Source: Mucispirillum schaedleri ASF457
Lineage (GTDB): Bacteria > Chrysiogenota > Deferribacteres > Deferribacterales > Mucispirillaceae
Assembly: GCF_000487995.2 (NCBI RefSeq)
Contig: NZ_CP097562.1
Coordinates: 865,001-929,000, forward strand
DNA length: 64,000 nt
Reading direction: 5' to 3'
Each line of letters opens with the position of its first letter. The stretch's first letter is position 1. Below are positions 48,371 to 57,965 of the stretch, piece after piece. A program made the translations under genes and the position numbers. The notes beneath the pieces were generated by a model. It ran no database searches. It worked only from the letters and a program-made list of their open reading frames with translations, and was not told the origin of the DNA.

Positions 48371-50335
48371 TTATATATGTGAATTATTTTCAGCTACAAA
48401 ATAGCTTTTTTTATTGACAATATCCTGCTCTTTTCTTTTAAATACAAATGCTCCAAAGAAAGCACCAATTACCATTATAAGACAGCCTGCCCAAATCCAT
48501 GAAACAAATGGCTGATGTATAAAAAGTATAACCATAGATAAATCATTATGGTTAATATTATAAAGAGCAAAGTATAAATCACCAGTCAACTGTGAATAGT
48601 ATGCAACTTCTCTAAATTTTTCAGTAGAATGACGGTTATATGTTCTTATTTCAGGGTATGCTGTTGTAATAAGTTTATCATCTTTATATATTTTTATAGG
48701 CACAAACTCAGAAATATAGTTTTTCTCTTGAAGATTTGAATAAGAGCCGACCTGAAATACATAGCCTTTATAATCTAAAACAAATTCAGGTTTCACACTG
48801 TATTCGCCTTTAAACATATAAAATGATGACATTACTATGCCAAAAGCAATAATAACAAGTCCAATGTGTATAATCATAGCTCCGTAAAATCTATTTGCCT
48901 GCAAAATAGATTTTAAACCGCAGCTTTTAAGTGATGTAAATGTGCGGATAAGAACTGCAGCTGCAGAAAAGAATATTGTAAAATTTAATGCTAATGACAT
49001 TTTATTATTATATCCAAAAGCTGCCATAATGATTACTCCAATAACTGCGGCAGCAAAGGAAATTATTAATCTTATTTTATATTTTTTCATATTTGATATT
49101 TTAAAGCCAGTTAAAAGTCCATAACCGCTGGTTAAGAAAATCAACATAAAAAATGGTGCAGTAGCTCTGTTATAGTATGAAATTGCATAATTAGCACCTG
49201 TAAATAAAGGTGTTAATGTGCCAAAAGCAATAGCTAATGATATTGCTAAAAACAGCCAGTTAGATATTAATACAAAGCCAGTTCTTGATAAAAATTTAAA
49301 TTCTTCTTCATCTGCTTTAATAAGCTCTTTAAATTCTTTGTTAGAAATGAGTGTAACAATATATACAACTAATGATATTACAATATATACTAAAAAGTAG
49401 TAGCCGATAGGATGTGGTGCAAAGCTGTGCACAGAGTTTATTAAACCGCTTCTAGTAATAAATGTTCCTAAAATAGTAAGTTCAAAAGTAATTATTAATA
49501 ATATAAATGTCCAGACTTTTAATTTGCCAGTTTTTTCATAAACATAAGCAGAATGTAAAAATGCTGTAGCTGTAAACCAAGGCATAATAGAAGCATTTTC
49601 AACAGGGTCCCATGCCCAGTATCCGCCCCATCCAAGCTCTACATAAGCCCACCATGCACCAATAACTATACCTACAGTTAAAAATGCCCATATAATCATA
49701 GACCAAGGTCTAGCCATTTTAATCCAAGTGGCAGAAAAATCTCTTGATAAGATTGCACCAAGAGAGTGTGCTGCAATTACAGTAAAGCCAACATAACCAA
49801 CATATAAGGTAGGCGGGTGAATAACCATGCCGGGATTTTGAAGCAGCGGATTTAAACCAGAGCCATCACTTGGCACTATTCTTGTAAGCTCAAATGGATT
49901 TTGTAAAAATGAAACAAGAAGTGTAAAAAATAATGTTGTCCCAGCCATAATAAGCATAACACCAAGCTGATATGTATCATTCATATTTTTTATGCGAAAA
50001 AGCTCAATTGTCCCAAAAATAACAAGTAAAAGCACCCATAAAAGCAAAGAGCCTGCCTGACCACCCCAAAATGCACTGATTTTATAAAACATTGGAAGTG
50101 AGTTATCACTGTAACGGGCAACATAGTCAATAGAAAAATCACTGATTGCAAAAGCCATAAAAAGCACTAATGATGCAATGATTATGGCGATTGTTGTGCC
50201 AATAAATAACCAGTTACCTATAGATTTTATATTGTAAGATTTTGTTATGTAAGCATATATATATGCTGCAACAGAAGCTAAGCAAAGTATGAGAGCGGAT
50301 ATTTGAAAAAACATCCCAATAGAGCCTAATTCCAT
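48371..50335 (-). CDS. ccmF: Cytochrome c heme lyase subunit CcmF
   Basis: A 654-residue inner-membrane protein with about 14-15 helices. The heme-handling WWD segment is WGGYWAWDPVENASIMPW (~235-252), followed by LGTFITRSGLINSVHSFA. FWGGQAGSLLLWVLL and NPGMVIHPPTLYVGYVGF are further CcmF marks. It ligates heme to apocytochromes c in the system I pathway. Other ccm genes are absent nearby, so they must lie elsewhere. Confidence 0.92.
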   Translation of the reverse strand: MELGSIGMFFQISALILCLASVAAYIYAYITKSYNIKSIGNWLFIGTTIAIIIASLVLFMAFAISDFSIDYVARYSDNSLPMFYKISAFWGGQAGSLLLWVLLLVIFGTIELFRIKNMNDTYQLGVMLIMAGTTLFFTLLVSFLQNPFELTRIVPSDGSGLNPLLQNPGMVIHPPTLYVGYVGFTVIAAHSLGAILSRDFSATWIKMARPWSMIIWAFLTVGIVIGAWWAYVELGWGGYWAWDPVENASIMPWFTATAFLHSAYVYEKTGKLKVWTFILLIITFELTILGTFITRSGLINSVHSFAPHPIGYYFLVYIVISLVVYIVTLISNKEFKELIKADEEEFKFLSRTGFVLISNWLFLAISLAIAFGTLTPLFTGANYAISYYNRATAPFFMLIFLTSGYGLLTGFKISNMKKYKIRLIISFAAAVIGVIIMAAFGYNNKMSLALNFTIFFSAAAVLIRTFTSLKSCGLKSILQANRFYGAMIIHIGLVIIAFGIVMSSFYMFKGEYSVKPEFVLDYKGYVFQVGSYSNLQEKNYISEFVPIKIYKDDKLITTAYPEIRTYNRHSTEKFREVAYYSQLTGDLYFALYNINHNDLSMVILFIHQPFVSWIWAGCLIMVIGAFFGAFVFKRKEQDIVNKKSYFVAENNSHI

Positions 50336-50641
50336 AAAAGCACTCCGTTTGTTAATATTGATAATAATTTATAGCTTAAAATTATGTAAAAAGTATGTAA
50401 TACTTATAGAATACATATAAAATTGATATATAAGATTTTTAAGTGGCAATACATATTATTTGACATATCAGAAATAAAACATTATTGTTTTTTAGCTGGA
50501 TGATTTATTAAAATATCGGCATTGAATTATGGCAGCTCTTTTAGTTAAAATATTTTTAATTCCAGTAATGAATAATTAGTTATTATTGAAGATGTTAAAG
50601 CCATAATAGAAGCCACTTATAATAACCATTGAGGTATAAAA
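50336..50641. other. 306-base gap, little content
   Basis: Besides the candidate promoter at 50460, I see no repeats of families A or B and no terminator. Two short open stretches (one near 50530, one ending near 50632 with IIEDVKAIIEATYNNH) read like protein but have no start or homology I can name. Confidence 0.35.
50460..50488 (+). promoter_or_regulatory. Possible promoter
   Basis: TTGACA (50460-50465), 17 bases, TATTGT (50483-50488). About 150 bases ahead of the DUF6194-like gene. Confidence 0.3.
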
Positions 50642-51079
50642 ATGAAAGCTGATGATATTATTACATATTGTTTTGATAATTATGGTTATATAGACTATCG
50701 CCATACTTCTTATGGACAGGAGCTTTTTTACAGGCAGGGCAGTATAAGCACATTTTTCTTAAATATTTTGGAATTTGATACTGATGACGATAATTTTTCA
50801 GACCTTAACCACCCAGATAAATATAGAGTTTCATTGTGTATACCTTCTGAAGAATATAATAAATTATTCAGCCAGTTATGCCCTTATGATAAAAAGTATG
50901 TATGTTATAAGGGGTGTGATTATACTAAGCCTGATATAATAATGCCGCACCCTGTAAAAAGTAAAGAATATTTTATTCAGTGCATAAGCCCATCAAAACT
51001 AATATTTGAAAAAGTTTTAGACAATCTTATATCTCTAAGTTATAAAAGAGCAAGGCAGGAATATTTACTTAAAAGATAA
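50642..51079 (+). CDS. DUF6194-like protein
   Basis: A 145-residue cytoplasmic protein. The pattern 'strand FFLNILEFDTDDDNFSDL, DKYRVSLCIPSEEYNKLF, then IIMPHPVKSKEYFIQCISPS and a final helix FEKVLDNLISLSYKRA' matches what I remember of the DUF6194 family of small proteins of unknown function. GAGGTATAAAA precedes the ATG. It lies upstream of the sigma factor operon but is separated by a candidate ECF promoter. Confidence 0.5.
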   Translation: MKADDIITYCFDNYGYIDYRHTSYGQELFYRQGSISTFFLNILEFDTDDDNFSDLNHPDKYRVSLCIPSEEYNKLFSQLCPYDKKYVCYKGCDYTKPDIIMPHPVKSKEYFIQCISPSKLIFEKVLDNLISLSYKRARQEYLLKR

Positions 51080-51087
51080 TGTTCTAT

Positions 51088-51115
51088 GTAACTTTTTAAT
51101 TTTTTTTGCGACTAA
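51088..51115 (+). promoter_or_regulatory. Candidate autoregulated ECF sigma promoter
   Basis: GTAACTT (51088-51094) and CGACTAA (51109-51115) are separated by 14 bases. They resemble the GGAACTT / CGTCTAA boxes typical of ECF sigma factors and lie just before the sigma gene. Confidence 0.35.
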
Positions 51116-51145
51116 AACAGTGATAGGTAATTAAAGAGGGATACT

Positions 51146-51706
51146 GTGGAGATTAATGATATAGATATTATCATTGAAGTATTAGATGGTAATACTGATA
51201 AGTTTGCAATACTTATAGATAAATATAAAAATAAAATATTTAAGATAGTATCTATGCATGTTCCACAGGACTATGTGGAAGAAGTTGCAAACGATATATT
51301 TTTTAAAAGTTATAAATCGCTTAAAACATTTAAAAATGATTCTCCACTTATTAACTGGCTGACTGTTATATCTATTAGAACATGTAAAGATTTCTGGCGT
51401 AAAAAATATGCTCAGAAAGATATGCCGATGTCATCTTTTAGTGAAGAAACAGAGCAGACTATTGAGCAGGGTATAGATTACAGAACACCTGAAGATAATA
51501 TTTTAGGTGAAGAAAAGTATAAAATGCTTATGAAAGCAATGGAATATTTAAAGCCTGTAGAAAGAACTATTATTTCTATGATGTATGCAGAAGAAAGAAG
51601 TGTTGCAGAAATTGCTTCAATTACAGGCATGACAGAATCAAATGTAAAAGTAACAGCATTTCGTGCCAGAAAAAAATTATCAGAAATACTTAATACTATG
51701 ATGTAG
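51146..51706 (+). CDS. ECF-type RNA polymerase sigma factor
   Basis: A 186-residue sigma factor with region 2 (FAILIDKYKNKIFKIV, NDIFFKSYKSLKTFKN, INWLTVISIRTCKDFWRKK) and region 4 (EYLKPVERTIISMMYAEERSVAEIA, SITGMTESNVKVTAFRARKKL). There is no sigma 3 region. The start is GTG at 51146 with AGAGGG five bases ahead. The next two genes encode a membrane anti-sigma candidate and an exported LTxxQ protein, so the sigma factor should respond to an envelope or metal stress. Confidence 0.88.
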   Translation: MEINDIDIIIEVLDGNTDKFAILIDKYKNKIFKIVSMHVPQDYVEEVANDIFFKSYKSLKTFKNDSPLINWLTVISIRTCKDFWRKKYAQKDMPMSSFSEETEQTIEQGIDYRTPEDNILGEEKYKMLMKAMEYLKPVERTIISMMYAEERSVAEIASITGMTESNVKVTAFRARKKLSEILNTMM

Positions 51707-51717
51707 AGGAGTATGAT

Positions 51718-52257
51718 ATGGAAAAAAAATATACTGAAAAAGAAATTGAAAATATATTAAAATCATTAAAACATAAAGAAATATTGCCGAAATCTGATTT
51801 TACACTTAGTGCTATGCAGCGTATAAAAAATGACAGCAGTTTTGATGATGATATTATGAAATTAGACGAAACAGATGATATGCTTGAATGTCTTGCTTTT
51901 ATAGATGAAGTAAAACCAAGTGATAATTTTACAAATAATGTAATGGCAAAAATAAAAACAGAGCAGAATTTTAAATATGATGAAGAAAATATTGATAGTG
52001 TATTAAGCCTGCTTAGTAAACAGCCAGTTGTAACTCCGTCAAAAGATTTTACAAGTAAAGTAATGACAAAAATTGATGAAACTGATGTTAATTATAATGT
52101 TATATCCTTTGAAAAAGTATATAAAAAATTCTTAATAGTTTCAGCTGTTGCAGCAGCTGCTGCTGTTCTTTTAGCATTTAATCTTTTTTCAAATTATGAC
52201 CCTGCAATGGCAGAGTTTATGGTAACAGATTATTTTAATATGGGGTTGTATAAATAA
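51718..52257 (+). CDS. Probable anti-sigma factor with three internal repeats
   Basis: A 179-residue protein with one membrane helix at ~138-157 and a short periplasmic tail. The cytoplasmic part is three tandem units of about 43 residues, each ending in a motif of the form P-S-x-D/N-F-T-x-x-V/A-M-x-x-I-K (24-37, 67-80, 107-120). There is no zinc-binding HxxxCxxC, so it is not a standard ZAS anti-sigma. It lies 11 bases after the sigma gene and its stop abuts the next ATG. Role inferred from position and topology. Confidence 0.6.
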   Translation: MEKKYTEKEIENILKSLKHKEILPKSDFTLSAMQRIKNDSSFDDDIMKLDETDDMLECLAFIDEVKPSDNFTNNVMAKIKTEQNFKYDEENIDSVLSLLSKQPVVTPSKDFTSKVMTKIDETDVNYNVISFEKVYKKFLIVSAVAAAAAVLLAFNLFSNYDPAMAEFMVTDYFNMGLYK

Positions 52258-52926
52258 ATGACAGTTAAAAAATCTATTAAATTTATATTTGCATTTTTGA
52301 CTATATTTTTTCTAGGTGCATTAACTGGTGCATCTATTATGCCAGTTGTTTTTAATAAAGTAGGCGGCAACCCTTATTCTATTAATGTATTATCTGAGCG
52401 AATATATAATACCCACCTTTTAAAAAATGCAGGTCTTACACCAGACCAGAAAGCTGCTCTTGATGAACTTTCTGCAAAATATGTATTAAAATACACTGCA
52501 GAAAGAGATATGTTTATGGCAAAACGAAGAACATTATACAGTAATTTTAAATTTGATGTAGATAAAATATTAACACCTGCTCAGTATACCAGCTTTGTTA
52601 ATAAATCTGATGCTTTAATTAAAGAAAGAGAGCGTTATAATAAATCTGTAGAAGAAAAATGGCGTGCAGAAAGAGCCAAAAAAACAAATGCAAAATTACA
52701 GTCAGCAGGCTATGAGCAAAAACTGAAATATATAACTATTTCTGTGCCGACAGAAGATATTATTCCTAAAGATTTAAAAGATGCTGATAAGCAAAATAAA
52801 GCAGTTTTTGACTTTTTAAATAGATATATGATAGACAGAGTTAAATATAACTGGGATACATATCATGTGTATCATGAAGTAACAAATTATAAAGATATTA
52901 TTAAGACAGAAGATGTAGAGCCATAG
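52258..52926 (+). CDS. Membrane-anchored LTxxQ (CpxP/Spy-like) periplasmic protein
   Basis: A 222-residue protein with an N-terminal membrane helix (IKFIFAFLTIFFLGALTGA) and a helical periplasmic part. LTPDQKAALDEL (~60-71) and the later ILTPAQYTSF (~103-112) are two LTxxQ-type motifs, as in the metal- or stress-sensing CpxP, Spy and ZraP proteins and the heavy-metal-resistance family. It starts directly after the anti-sigma gene. It could tell the anti-sigma factor about envelope stress. A residual family A repeat follows. Confidence 0.65.
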   Translation: MTVKKSIKFIFAFLTIFFLGALTGASIMPVVFNKVGGNPYSINVLSERIYNTHLLKNAGLTPDQKAALDELSAKYVLKYTAERDMFMAKRRTLYSNFKFDVDKILTPAQYTSFVNKSDALIKERERYNKSVEEKWRAERAKKTNAKLQSAGYEQKLKYITISVPTEDIIPKDLKDADKQNKAVFDFLNRYMIDRVKYNWDTYHVYHEVTNYKDIIKTEDVEP

Positions 52927-52934
52927 GTAATATA

Positions 52935-53013
52935 GATAATTTAAATATATCATACACTACTGCAATATATATAATTTAGATTTTTCGCCTTAAAAAATCA
53001 GGCTCAAAATGAC
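52935..53013 (-). repeat. Family A element lacking its left end
   Basis: AT-rich centre (CACTACTGCAATATATA) and right end AGATTTTTCGCC with GGCTCAAAATGAC; the other end is absent next to the stop at 52926. Confidence 0.65.
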
Positions 53014-53081
53014 AATATATGAACTATTATAATAACTGTGACTATGAAAACTTATACAGAAATACAGCTTATTACAGTTAG

Positions 53082-53252
53082 GTCATACTGAGCTTGATTT
53101 TTAAGCGAAGTATCTTTATTTATCTTTTATTAAAAAATTCATCCGTGAATTTTTTAAACCACACTTTGCCGAAACAAGTTCGGATATCGCTTACTTTCAG
53201 ACGGGACTTCCTGTCCCTACATTGTCATACTGAGCCAAAAGGCGAAGTATCT
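53082..53252 (+). repeat. Family B structured repeat
   Basis: A core (53082-53115, arms GCTT/AAGC), TATCTTTTATT, a 12-bp hairpin with loop TCCG (AAAAAATTCA, TGAATTTTTT; extended to 53130-53157), a CCGAA/TTCGG hairpin near 53170-53182, CGCTTACTTTCAGA, the GGGAC/GTCCC hairpin (53203-53217), and a second core (53224-53252). Most positions match the tandem units at 1526-1863, and differing arm bases keep pairing. Confidence 0.78.
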
Positions 53253-53357
53253 AGAATATACAAACTGCAACAATGATAAAAATAGTATGTATAGTTATTG
53301 AAACTTATAATATTGAACTTACCCGAAAAAGTTGGACGAGCCATATAAGGAGTGTAT

Positions 53358-53915
53358 ATGGCAAGAAAATACAGCTATGAGTTTAAGAAATATCTAGTAA
53401 CAGTCTTAGAAAGCGGTATAATGAGTGCCAGTGAATTATCAAGATGCTGTAAAATTCATAAAGGAGTAATATGTAATATCTATAACAGATATAAGCATTC
53501 AGGCGAATCAAGTTTACATCATAGCTTTACCCGCAATGAATATAGTAGAGATTTTAAATTAAATGTGTTAACTTATAAGGCATCAAATAATTTAAGTTAT
53601 GAGCAGACAGCACTATATTTTAATATACCATCAGCATCAGTAATATATGACTGGAATAAGTTTTGCAGTAAGTTTATTGGAGATAATATGTCAGATAAGA
53701 ATATCCCGAACAGTAAAAAGAGTAAACACTCAAACTCTACTGATATTAAACTCACTAAATCAGATGATAGTGAAGAAGTAAGACAATTAAAAGAGAGAAT
53801 ATCAGAGCTTGAAAAAGAGCTTTATTACAAGTCAGCGGAGAATGCATATTTAAAAAAGCTGGAAGCCTTAATGCAGTCAAAGGAACAGAGAGTTCAACAG
53901 AAAAAGCACAAATAA
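53358..53915 (+). CDS. IS3-family transposase OrfA
   Basis: A 185-residue DNA-binding subunit with two helix-turn-helix regions (YSYEFKKYLVTVLESG with SASELSRCC, and YSRDFKLNVLTYKASN with SYEQTALYF) and a coiled coil (VRQLKERISELEKELYYKS), the IS150-group layout. ATG at 53358 with GGAG five bases before; a GTG two codons earlier is less likely. It ends in HK-stop after the A-rich run. Confidence 0.88.
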   Translation: MARKYSYEFKKYLVTVLESGIMSASELSRCCKIHKGVICNIYNRYKHSGESSLHHSFTRNEYSRDFKLNVLTYKASNNLSYEQTALYFNIPSASVIYDWNKFCSKFIGDNMSDKNIPNSKKSKHSNSTDIKLTKSDDSEEVRQLKERISELEKELYYKSAENAYLKKLEALMQSKEQRVQQKKHK

Positions 53916-53941
53916 TAACTGCATTAAGGCTGTATTACAGT

Positions 53942-54742
53942 TTGGATATCCTGTTGTCTGTGAGTAATATGAAAAGAAGCACTTACTATTATAATGTTAA
54001 AAAGCCTGCTGCATTAGATAAATATGCAGAAGTCAAGACATCTATATTAGAAATATATGAAAAATCTAACAAGACTTATGGTTATCCAAGAATATCAAAG
54101 GTATTAGAGAAACTGGGTTATACTTATGACAGGAAGACAGTGTATAAATTGATGAAAGAACTAAAAATTTCATCACTAATCAGGGTTAAGAAAAGGTATA
54201 AACAAGGCAGAGTAAGTCATATATGCAGCAATAAATTAAACAGAGCCTTTACAAGTGAGAGACCATGTTTAAAATGGGTAACAGATGTGGCAGAGATAAA
54301 AATTAATAATGAAAAGGTGTATTTATCAGCAATAATGGATTTGTATAACAGAGAAATAACAGCATACAGTGTAAGCAAATATAATAATGAAGAAATGGTA
54401 ATAGATAATTTAAAACAGGCAATAGATAAAACAAAAGATACAACAGGGTTAATGATACATTCAGACCAGGGTATATTATATCAGGCTAATCAATTTAGAA
54501 AGTTATTAAAGGAAAATAATATAGAGCAGAGTATGTCAAGGCGTGGCAACTGCTATGATAATGCTGTTATGGAAAGTTTCTTTGCTACTTTAAAATGTGA
54601 ATTGGTTTATATTAACAAATTCAAAAATATAGAACAGTTTAAATATGAACTTGAAAAATATATTGATTTCTATAATAATTACAGAATAAAAGCTAATGGA
54701 CTTACACCTTTACAGGAAAAAGAAATTTATTTAGTGGCTTAG
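53942..54742 (+). CDS. IS3-family transposase OrfB (DDE)
   Basis: A 266-residue integrase-core protein from a TTG codon; the frame is open back to about 53900, where -1 frameshifting would fuse it to OrfA (upstream residues read AQIITALRLYYSLDIL). The catalytic triad is in WVTDVAEI, MIHSDQGIL and NAVMESFFATL. All look intact, so the element may be active. Confidence 0.88.
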   Translation: MDILLSVSNMKRSTYYYNVKKPAALDKYAEVKTSILEIYEKSNKTYGYPRISKVLEKLGYTYDRKTVYKLMKELKISSLIRVKKRYKQGRVSHICSNKLNRAFTSERPCLKWVTDVAEIKINNEKVYLSAIMDLYNREITAYSVSKYNNEEMVIDNLKQAIDKTKDTTGLMIHSDQGILYQANQFRKLLKENNIEQSMSRRGNCYDNAVMESFFATLKCELVYINKFKNIEQFKYELEKYIDFYNNYRIKANGLTPLQEKEIYLVA

Positions 54743-54763
54743 TTCAAAATTTTTGGGTAAGTT

Positions 54764-54795
54764 CATACTTCGCCTAAAAATCAGGCTCAAAATGA
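54764..54795 (-). repeat. Family core abutting the insertion sequence
   Basis: ATACTTCGCC with GGCTCAAAATGAC. Its first two bases overlap the IS end, so the insertion appears to have occurred at or in the repeat. Confidence 0.65.
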
Positions 54796-54914
54796 CTTAT
54801 ATGACAAAATTTTTTGGACTAAATTAAAAGCCTTATCTAATAATCACTGGATGCACTAAACAGTAAATAATTACTGCAGTTCATTGAGACTGCATACTGC
54901 CAAAAGTATAAAAA

Positions 54915-54949
54915 ATTAAACCAAACTTATAATAAAAGTTTGGTTTAAT
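54915..54949 (-). terminator. Terminator of the gatCAB operon
   Basis: A perfect 14-bp stem (ATTAAACCAAACTT and its complement) with a seven-base loop; on the minus strand it is followed by five or six T. It lies 90 bases after the gatB stop. Confidence 0.85.
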
Positions 54950-55038
54950 ATATTAAATTATAATGCAAAAACACTACTTAATTTACACTGTTTAAGAAAA
55001 GTGATTTTATAATGTATGATATATTTATCAACACAGTT

Positions 55039-56505
55039 TTATTTTAACTTTTCTTTTAGTATATTATTAATAATTCCGGGGTTTGCTTTACCCTGTGTAG
55101 CTTTCATTGCCTGACCAACAAAAAAACCAAAAAGTTTTTCTTTACCAGCTTTATAGTCTTCCACATTTTTAGGGTTATCAGCAATAATTTTATCAATAAT
55201 TTTTTCTATTTCTTTTGTATCTGATACCTGTTTTAAACCTTTTTCATCAATAATAGCTTCAGGCTCTTTATCAGTTTCTTCAATCATAGGCAAAAGCTCT
55301 TTTGCTATCCTTAAACCTATTGTGCCATCTTCAACTAATGCTGTAATTCTGCCTAATCGGGAAGCAGTAGTTTTTAAATCTCTAATATTATCAACCTGTT
55401 TTTCACCCATAATGGCTGCAAGCTCTACAAGGATTAATGATGCAGCTTTCTTTGCATCACTGCCTTTTTCTCTAACTGCTTCTTCAAAATATTCTGCAAC
55501 AGATTTTTCTGCAACAAGCCTTTTAGCATCATCTTCACTTAATTTATATTCTGCCATAAATCGTTTTGATTTTTCATCAGGCATTTCAGGCATACTGCTT
55601 TTTACTGCTTCAAGAAGTTCATCACTAACTATTAAAGGAAAAGCTAAATCAGGGTCTGGAAAATACCTGTAATCATTAGCATTTTCTTTACCCCTCATAC
55701 TTCTTGTTTCTTTTTTATGTGCATTAAAAAGCCTTGTTTCCTGATATATTTCTTCTCCATTGTCATAAGCATCTACATGGCGGTTTGCTTCATATTCAAT
55801 AGCCTGCATAAGATAGCGGATAGAGTTTACATTTTTTATTTCGCATCTTGTTCTAAGCTCAGTAGAGCCAGCAGGTCTAACAGATACATTGGCATCGCAT
55901 CTCATAGAACCTTCATTCATATTGCCATCACATGTTTCAAGATAACGGACAATACTTCTTAATTTTGTAAGATAAGCACCTGCTTCATAAGGTGAACTCA
56001 TATCTGGTTTAGAAACTATCTCCATCAATGCAACACCAGAGCGGTTTAAATCTATACAGCTTTTGCCTGAAAGCATATCGTGTATTGATTTACCAGCATC
56101 CTGCTCTAAATGCAGCCTTTCAATACCTATTGTTTTAGTAGAGCCGTCTTCAAGCTCTATTTCAAGACTGCCGTTGCCAACTATTGGTTTATCAAACTGG
56201 CTTATTTGATAACCCTGTGGCAAATCTGCATAAAAATAGTTTTTTCTTGCAAAAACTGATTCTTTATTAATCACTGCATTTAATCCAAGCCCTGTTTTTA
56301 CTGCCTGCTCTACACAAAATTTATTTACAACAGGCAGCATTCCGGGAAACCCCGCATCAATAAATGCCACATTATCATTAGGTGTTCCACCGCTTGCAGC
56401 AGAAGCACCAGAAAAAAGTTTTGCATTTGATATAACCTGACAGTGAACTTCAAGACCTATTACAACTTCATAGTCGCATGTTCTTCCTTTTATTATGTAA
56501 CTCAT
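55039..56505 (-). CDS. gatB: Asp/Glu-tRNA amidotransferase subunit B
   Basis: A 488-residue subunit that phosphorylates and positions Glu-tRNA(Gln) or Asp-tRNA(Asn) for amidation. YEVVIGLEVHCQV, LFSGASAASG, FYADLPQGYQISQFD and SMRCDANVSVRP are signatures, with the C-terminal YqeY-like domain from ~400 (MKATQGKANPGIINNIL). ATG at 56505 overlaps the gatA stop (TAATG), indicating coupling. Confidence 0.95.
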   Translation of the reverse strand: MSYIIKGRTCDYEVVIGLEVHCQVISNAKLFSGASAASGGTPNDNVAFIDAGFPGMLPVVNKFCVEQAVKTGLGLNAVINKESVFARKNYFYADLPQGYQISQFDKPIVGNGSLEIELEDGSTKTIGIERLHLEQDAGKSIHDMLSGKSCIDLNRSGVALMEIVSKPDMSSPYEAGAYLTKLRSIVRYLETCDGNMNEGSMRCDANVSVRPAGSTELRTRCEIKNVNSIRYLMQAIEYEANRHVDAYDNGEEIYQETRLFNAHKKETRSMRGKENANDYRYFPDPDLAFPLIVSDELLEAVKSSMPEMPDEKSKRFMAEYKLSEDDAKRLVAEKSVAEYFEEAVREKGSDAKKAASLILVELAAIMGEKQVDNIRDLKTTASRLGRITALVEDGTIGLRIAKELLPMIEETDKEPEAIIDEKGLKQVSDTKEIEKIIDKIIADNPKNVEDYKAGKEKLFGFFVGQAMKATQGKANPGIINNILKEKLK

Positions 56506-57965
56506 TATTTTCTGCTCCAACTATTATTTTGTTCCAGCACATAAGCACCTTTAAAAAGAGTTTCTTCATCAAAGTCTTTACCAATAAGCTGTAAACCGAT
56601 AGGCAGTCCGTTTTCTGATGTTTTTAAAGGCACTGATATTGCAGGAAGTTTTGCTAAGTTTACTGGCACTGTAAAAGCATCCTGCAGATAGTTTGTTACT
56701 GGGTCAAATGTTTTACTCTCTTCTATTGTAAAAGCAGTTGTAGGTGCAACAGGTGTTAAAATCGCATCTACATCTTTAAATGCATTAATATAATCCTGTC
56801 TAATAAGTTTGCGGACATTTAATGCTTTTAAATAATATGCATCATAATATCCTGCTGATAAAACATAAGTGCCTATCATAATACGCCTTTTCACTTCTGC
56901 ACCAAACCCTGCACTTCTTGTATTTTCATACATTTCATCAAGAGATGAGCCTTCAACTCTTAAACCAAAGCGGACACCATCATATCTTGCCAGATTAGAC
57001 GAAGCCTCAGCTGGTGCAATAATATAATATGCAGCAAGAGCATATTTCATATTAGGAAGTGATATTTCTTTTACTTCTGCCCCTGCTTTTTCTAATATTT
57101 CTTTTCCTTCCTGCCATGTGGCAGCAATTTCTGCATTTAAGTCATTATTTAAAAATTCTTTCGGCATACCTATTTTTAAGCCTTTAACACCATTTTTCAG
57201 TGTGGCTTTAAAATCTGGCACTGCAATATTTGCACTTGTTGAATCAAATTCATCAAACCCTGCCATTTGTTCAAGCATTATTGCTGCATCTTCTACAGTT
57301 TTAGTCATAGGTCCTGCCTGATCAAGTGATGAAGCATAAGCAATTATTCCATAACGGGAACATCTGCCATATGTTGGCTTAATACCCACAATACCGCAAA
57401 ATGCAGCAGGCTGACGAATAGAGCCGCCTGTATCTGTTCCTGTTGCTCCTGCACACATACCAGCAGCAACTGCAGCAGCTGAGCCGCCTGATGAGCCACC
57501 TGTTACAACTTCTGCTCCATCAAGTCTTTTCACAGGGTTTACTGCCTGACCAAAATAACTTGTTAAGTTAGCTCCACCCATAGCAAACTCATCAAGATTA
57601 GTTTTACCAATAAAAACACTGCCTGCTTTTAAAAGTTTTGATGTAACTGTTGATTCATAAGGGGGAACAAAATTTTCTAATATTCTGCTTGCAGCAGTAG
57701 TTCTAATATTTTCTGTGCAGAATAAGTCTTTTATACCAAGCGGCACGCCATCTAAATCTGAAAGTCTTTTGCCACCAGATATTCTTTTATCGCTTTCTGC
57801 TGCCTGTCTTAAAGCATATTCTGCCGTTTCAGTAATAAAAGCATTATACTTTCTTCCATTTTCCATTTTTTCTATATATGCTTTTGTAACTTCTGTTGAA
57901 GAAAACTCTTTATTATTCAACCCTTTTGAAAGTTCTGCTATTGATAATGATGTTATATCTGCCAT
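56505..57965 (-). CDS. gatA: Asp/Glu-tRNA amidotransferase subunit A
   Basis: A 486-residue amidase releasing ammonia from glutamine. The Ser-cisSer-Lys triad appears in [10 protein letters not shown] (Lys), [16 protein letters not shown] and [19 protein letters not shown] overlaps the gatC stop (TAATG). Presence of GatCAB implies that glutaminyl- and/or asparaginyl-tRNA are made indirectly. Confidence 0.96.
   Translation of the reverse strand: MADITSLSIAELSKGLNNKEFSSTEVTKAYIEKMENGRKYNAFITETAEYALRQAAESDKRISGGKRLSDLDGVPLGIKDLFCTENIRTTAASRILENFVPPYESTVTSKLLKAGSVFIGKTNLDEFAMGGANLTSYFGQAVNPVKRLDGAEVVTGGSSGGSAAAVAAGMCAGATGTDTGGSIRQPAAFCGIVGIKPTYGRCSRYGIIAYASSLDQAGPMTKTVEDAAIMLEQMAGFDEFDSTSANIAVPDFKATLKNGVKGLKIGMPKEFLNNDLNAEIAATWQEGKEILEKAGAEVKEISLPNMKYALAAYYIIAPAEASSNLARYDGVRFGLRVEGSSLDEMYENTRSAGFGAEVKRRIMIGTYVLSAGYYDAYYLKALNVRKLIRQDYINAFKDVDAILTPVAPTTAFTIEESKTFDPVTNYLQDAFTVPVNLAKLPAISVPLKTSENGLPIGLQLIGKDFDEETLFKGAYVLEQNNSWSRK

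Larger units (their letters stand above)
53314..54765 (+). mobile_element. Complete IS3-family (IS150-type) insertion sequence, 1452 bp
   Basis: Ends TGAACTTACCC and GGGTAAGTTCA are inverted repeats (TG...CA). Inside are orfA and orfB in frames offset by -1, with an AAAAAG run at 53901 near the junction where frameshifting can fuse them. No convincing target duplication: left flank ATAATAT, right flank TACTTCGCC. The right side abuts a family core, suggesting insertion into a repeat or deletion after insertion. Confidence 0.88.

Noticed and set aside
50520-50632. Short peptide genes in the gap before the DUF6194-like gene
   Set aside because: No start, ribosome site or recognised similarity; too short to claim.
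53305-54775. Target-site duplication around the IS3 element
   Set aside because: The flanks ATAATAT and TACTTCG do not give a convincing 3-4 bp duplication.
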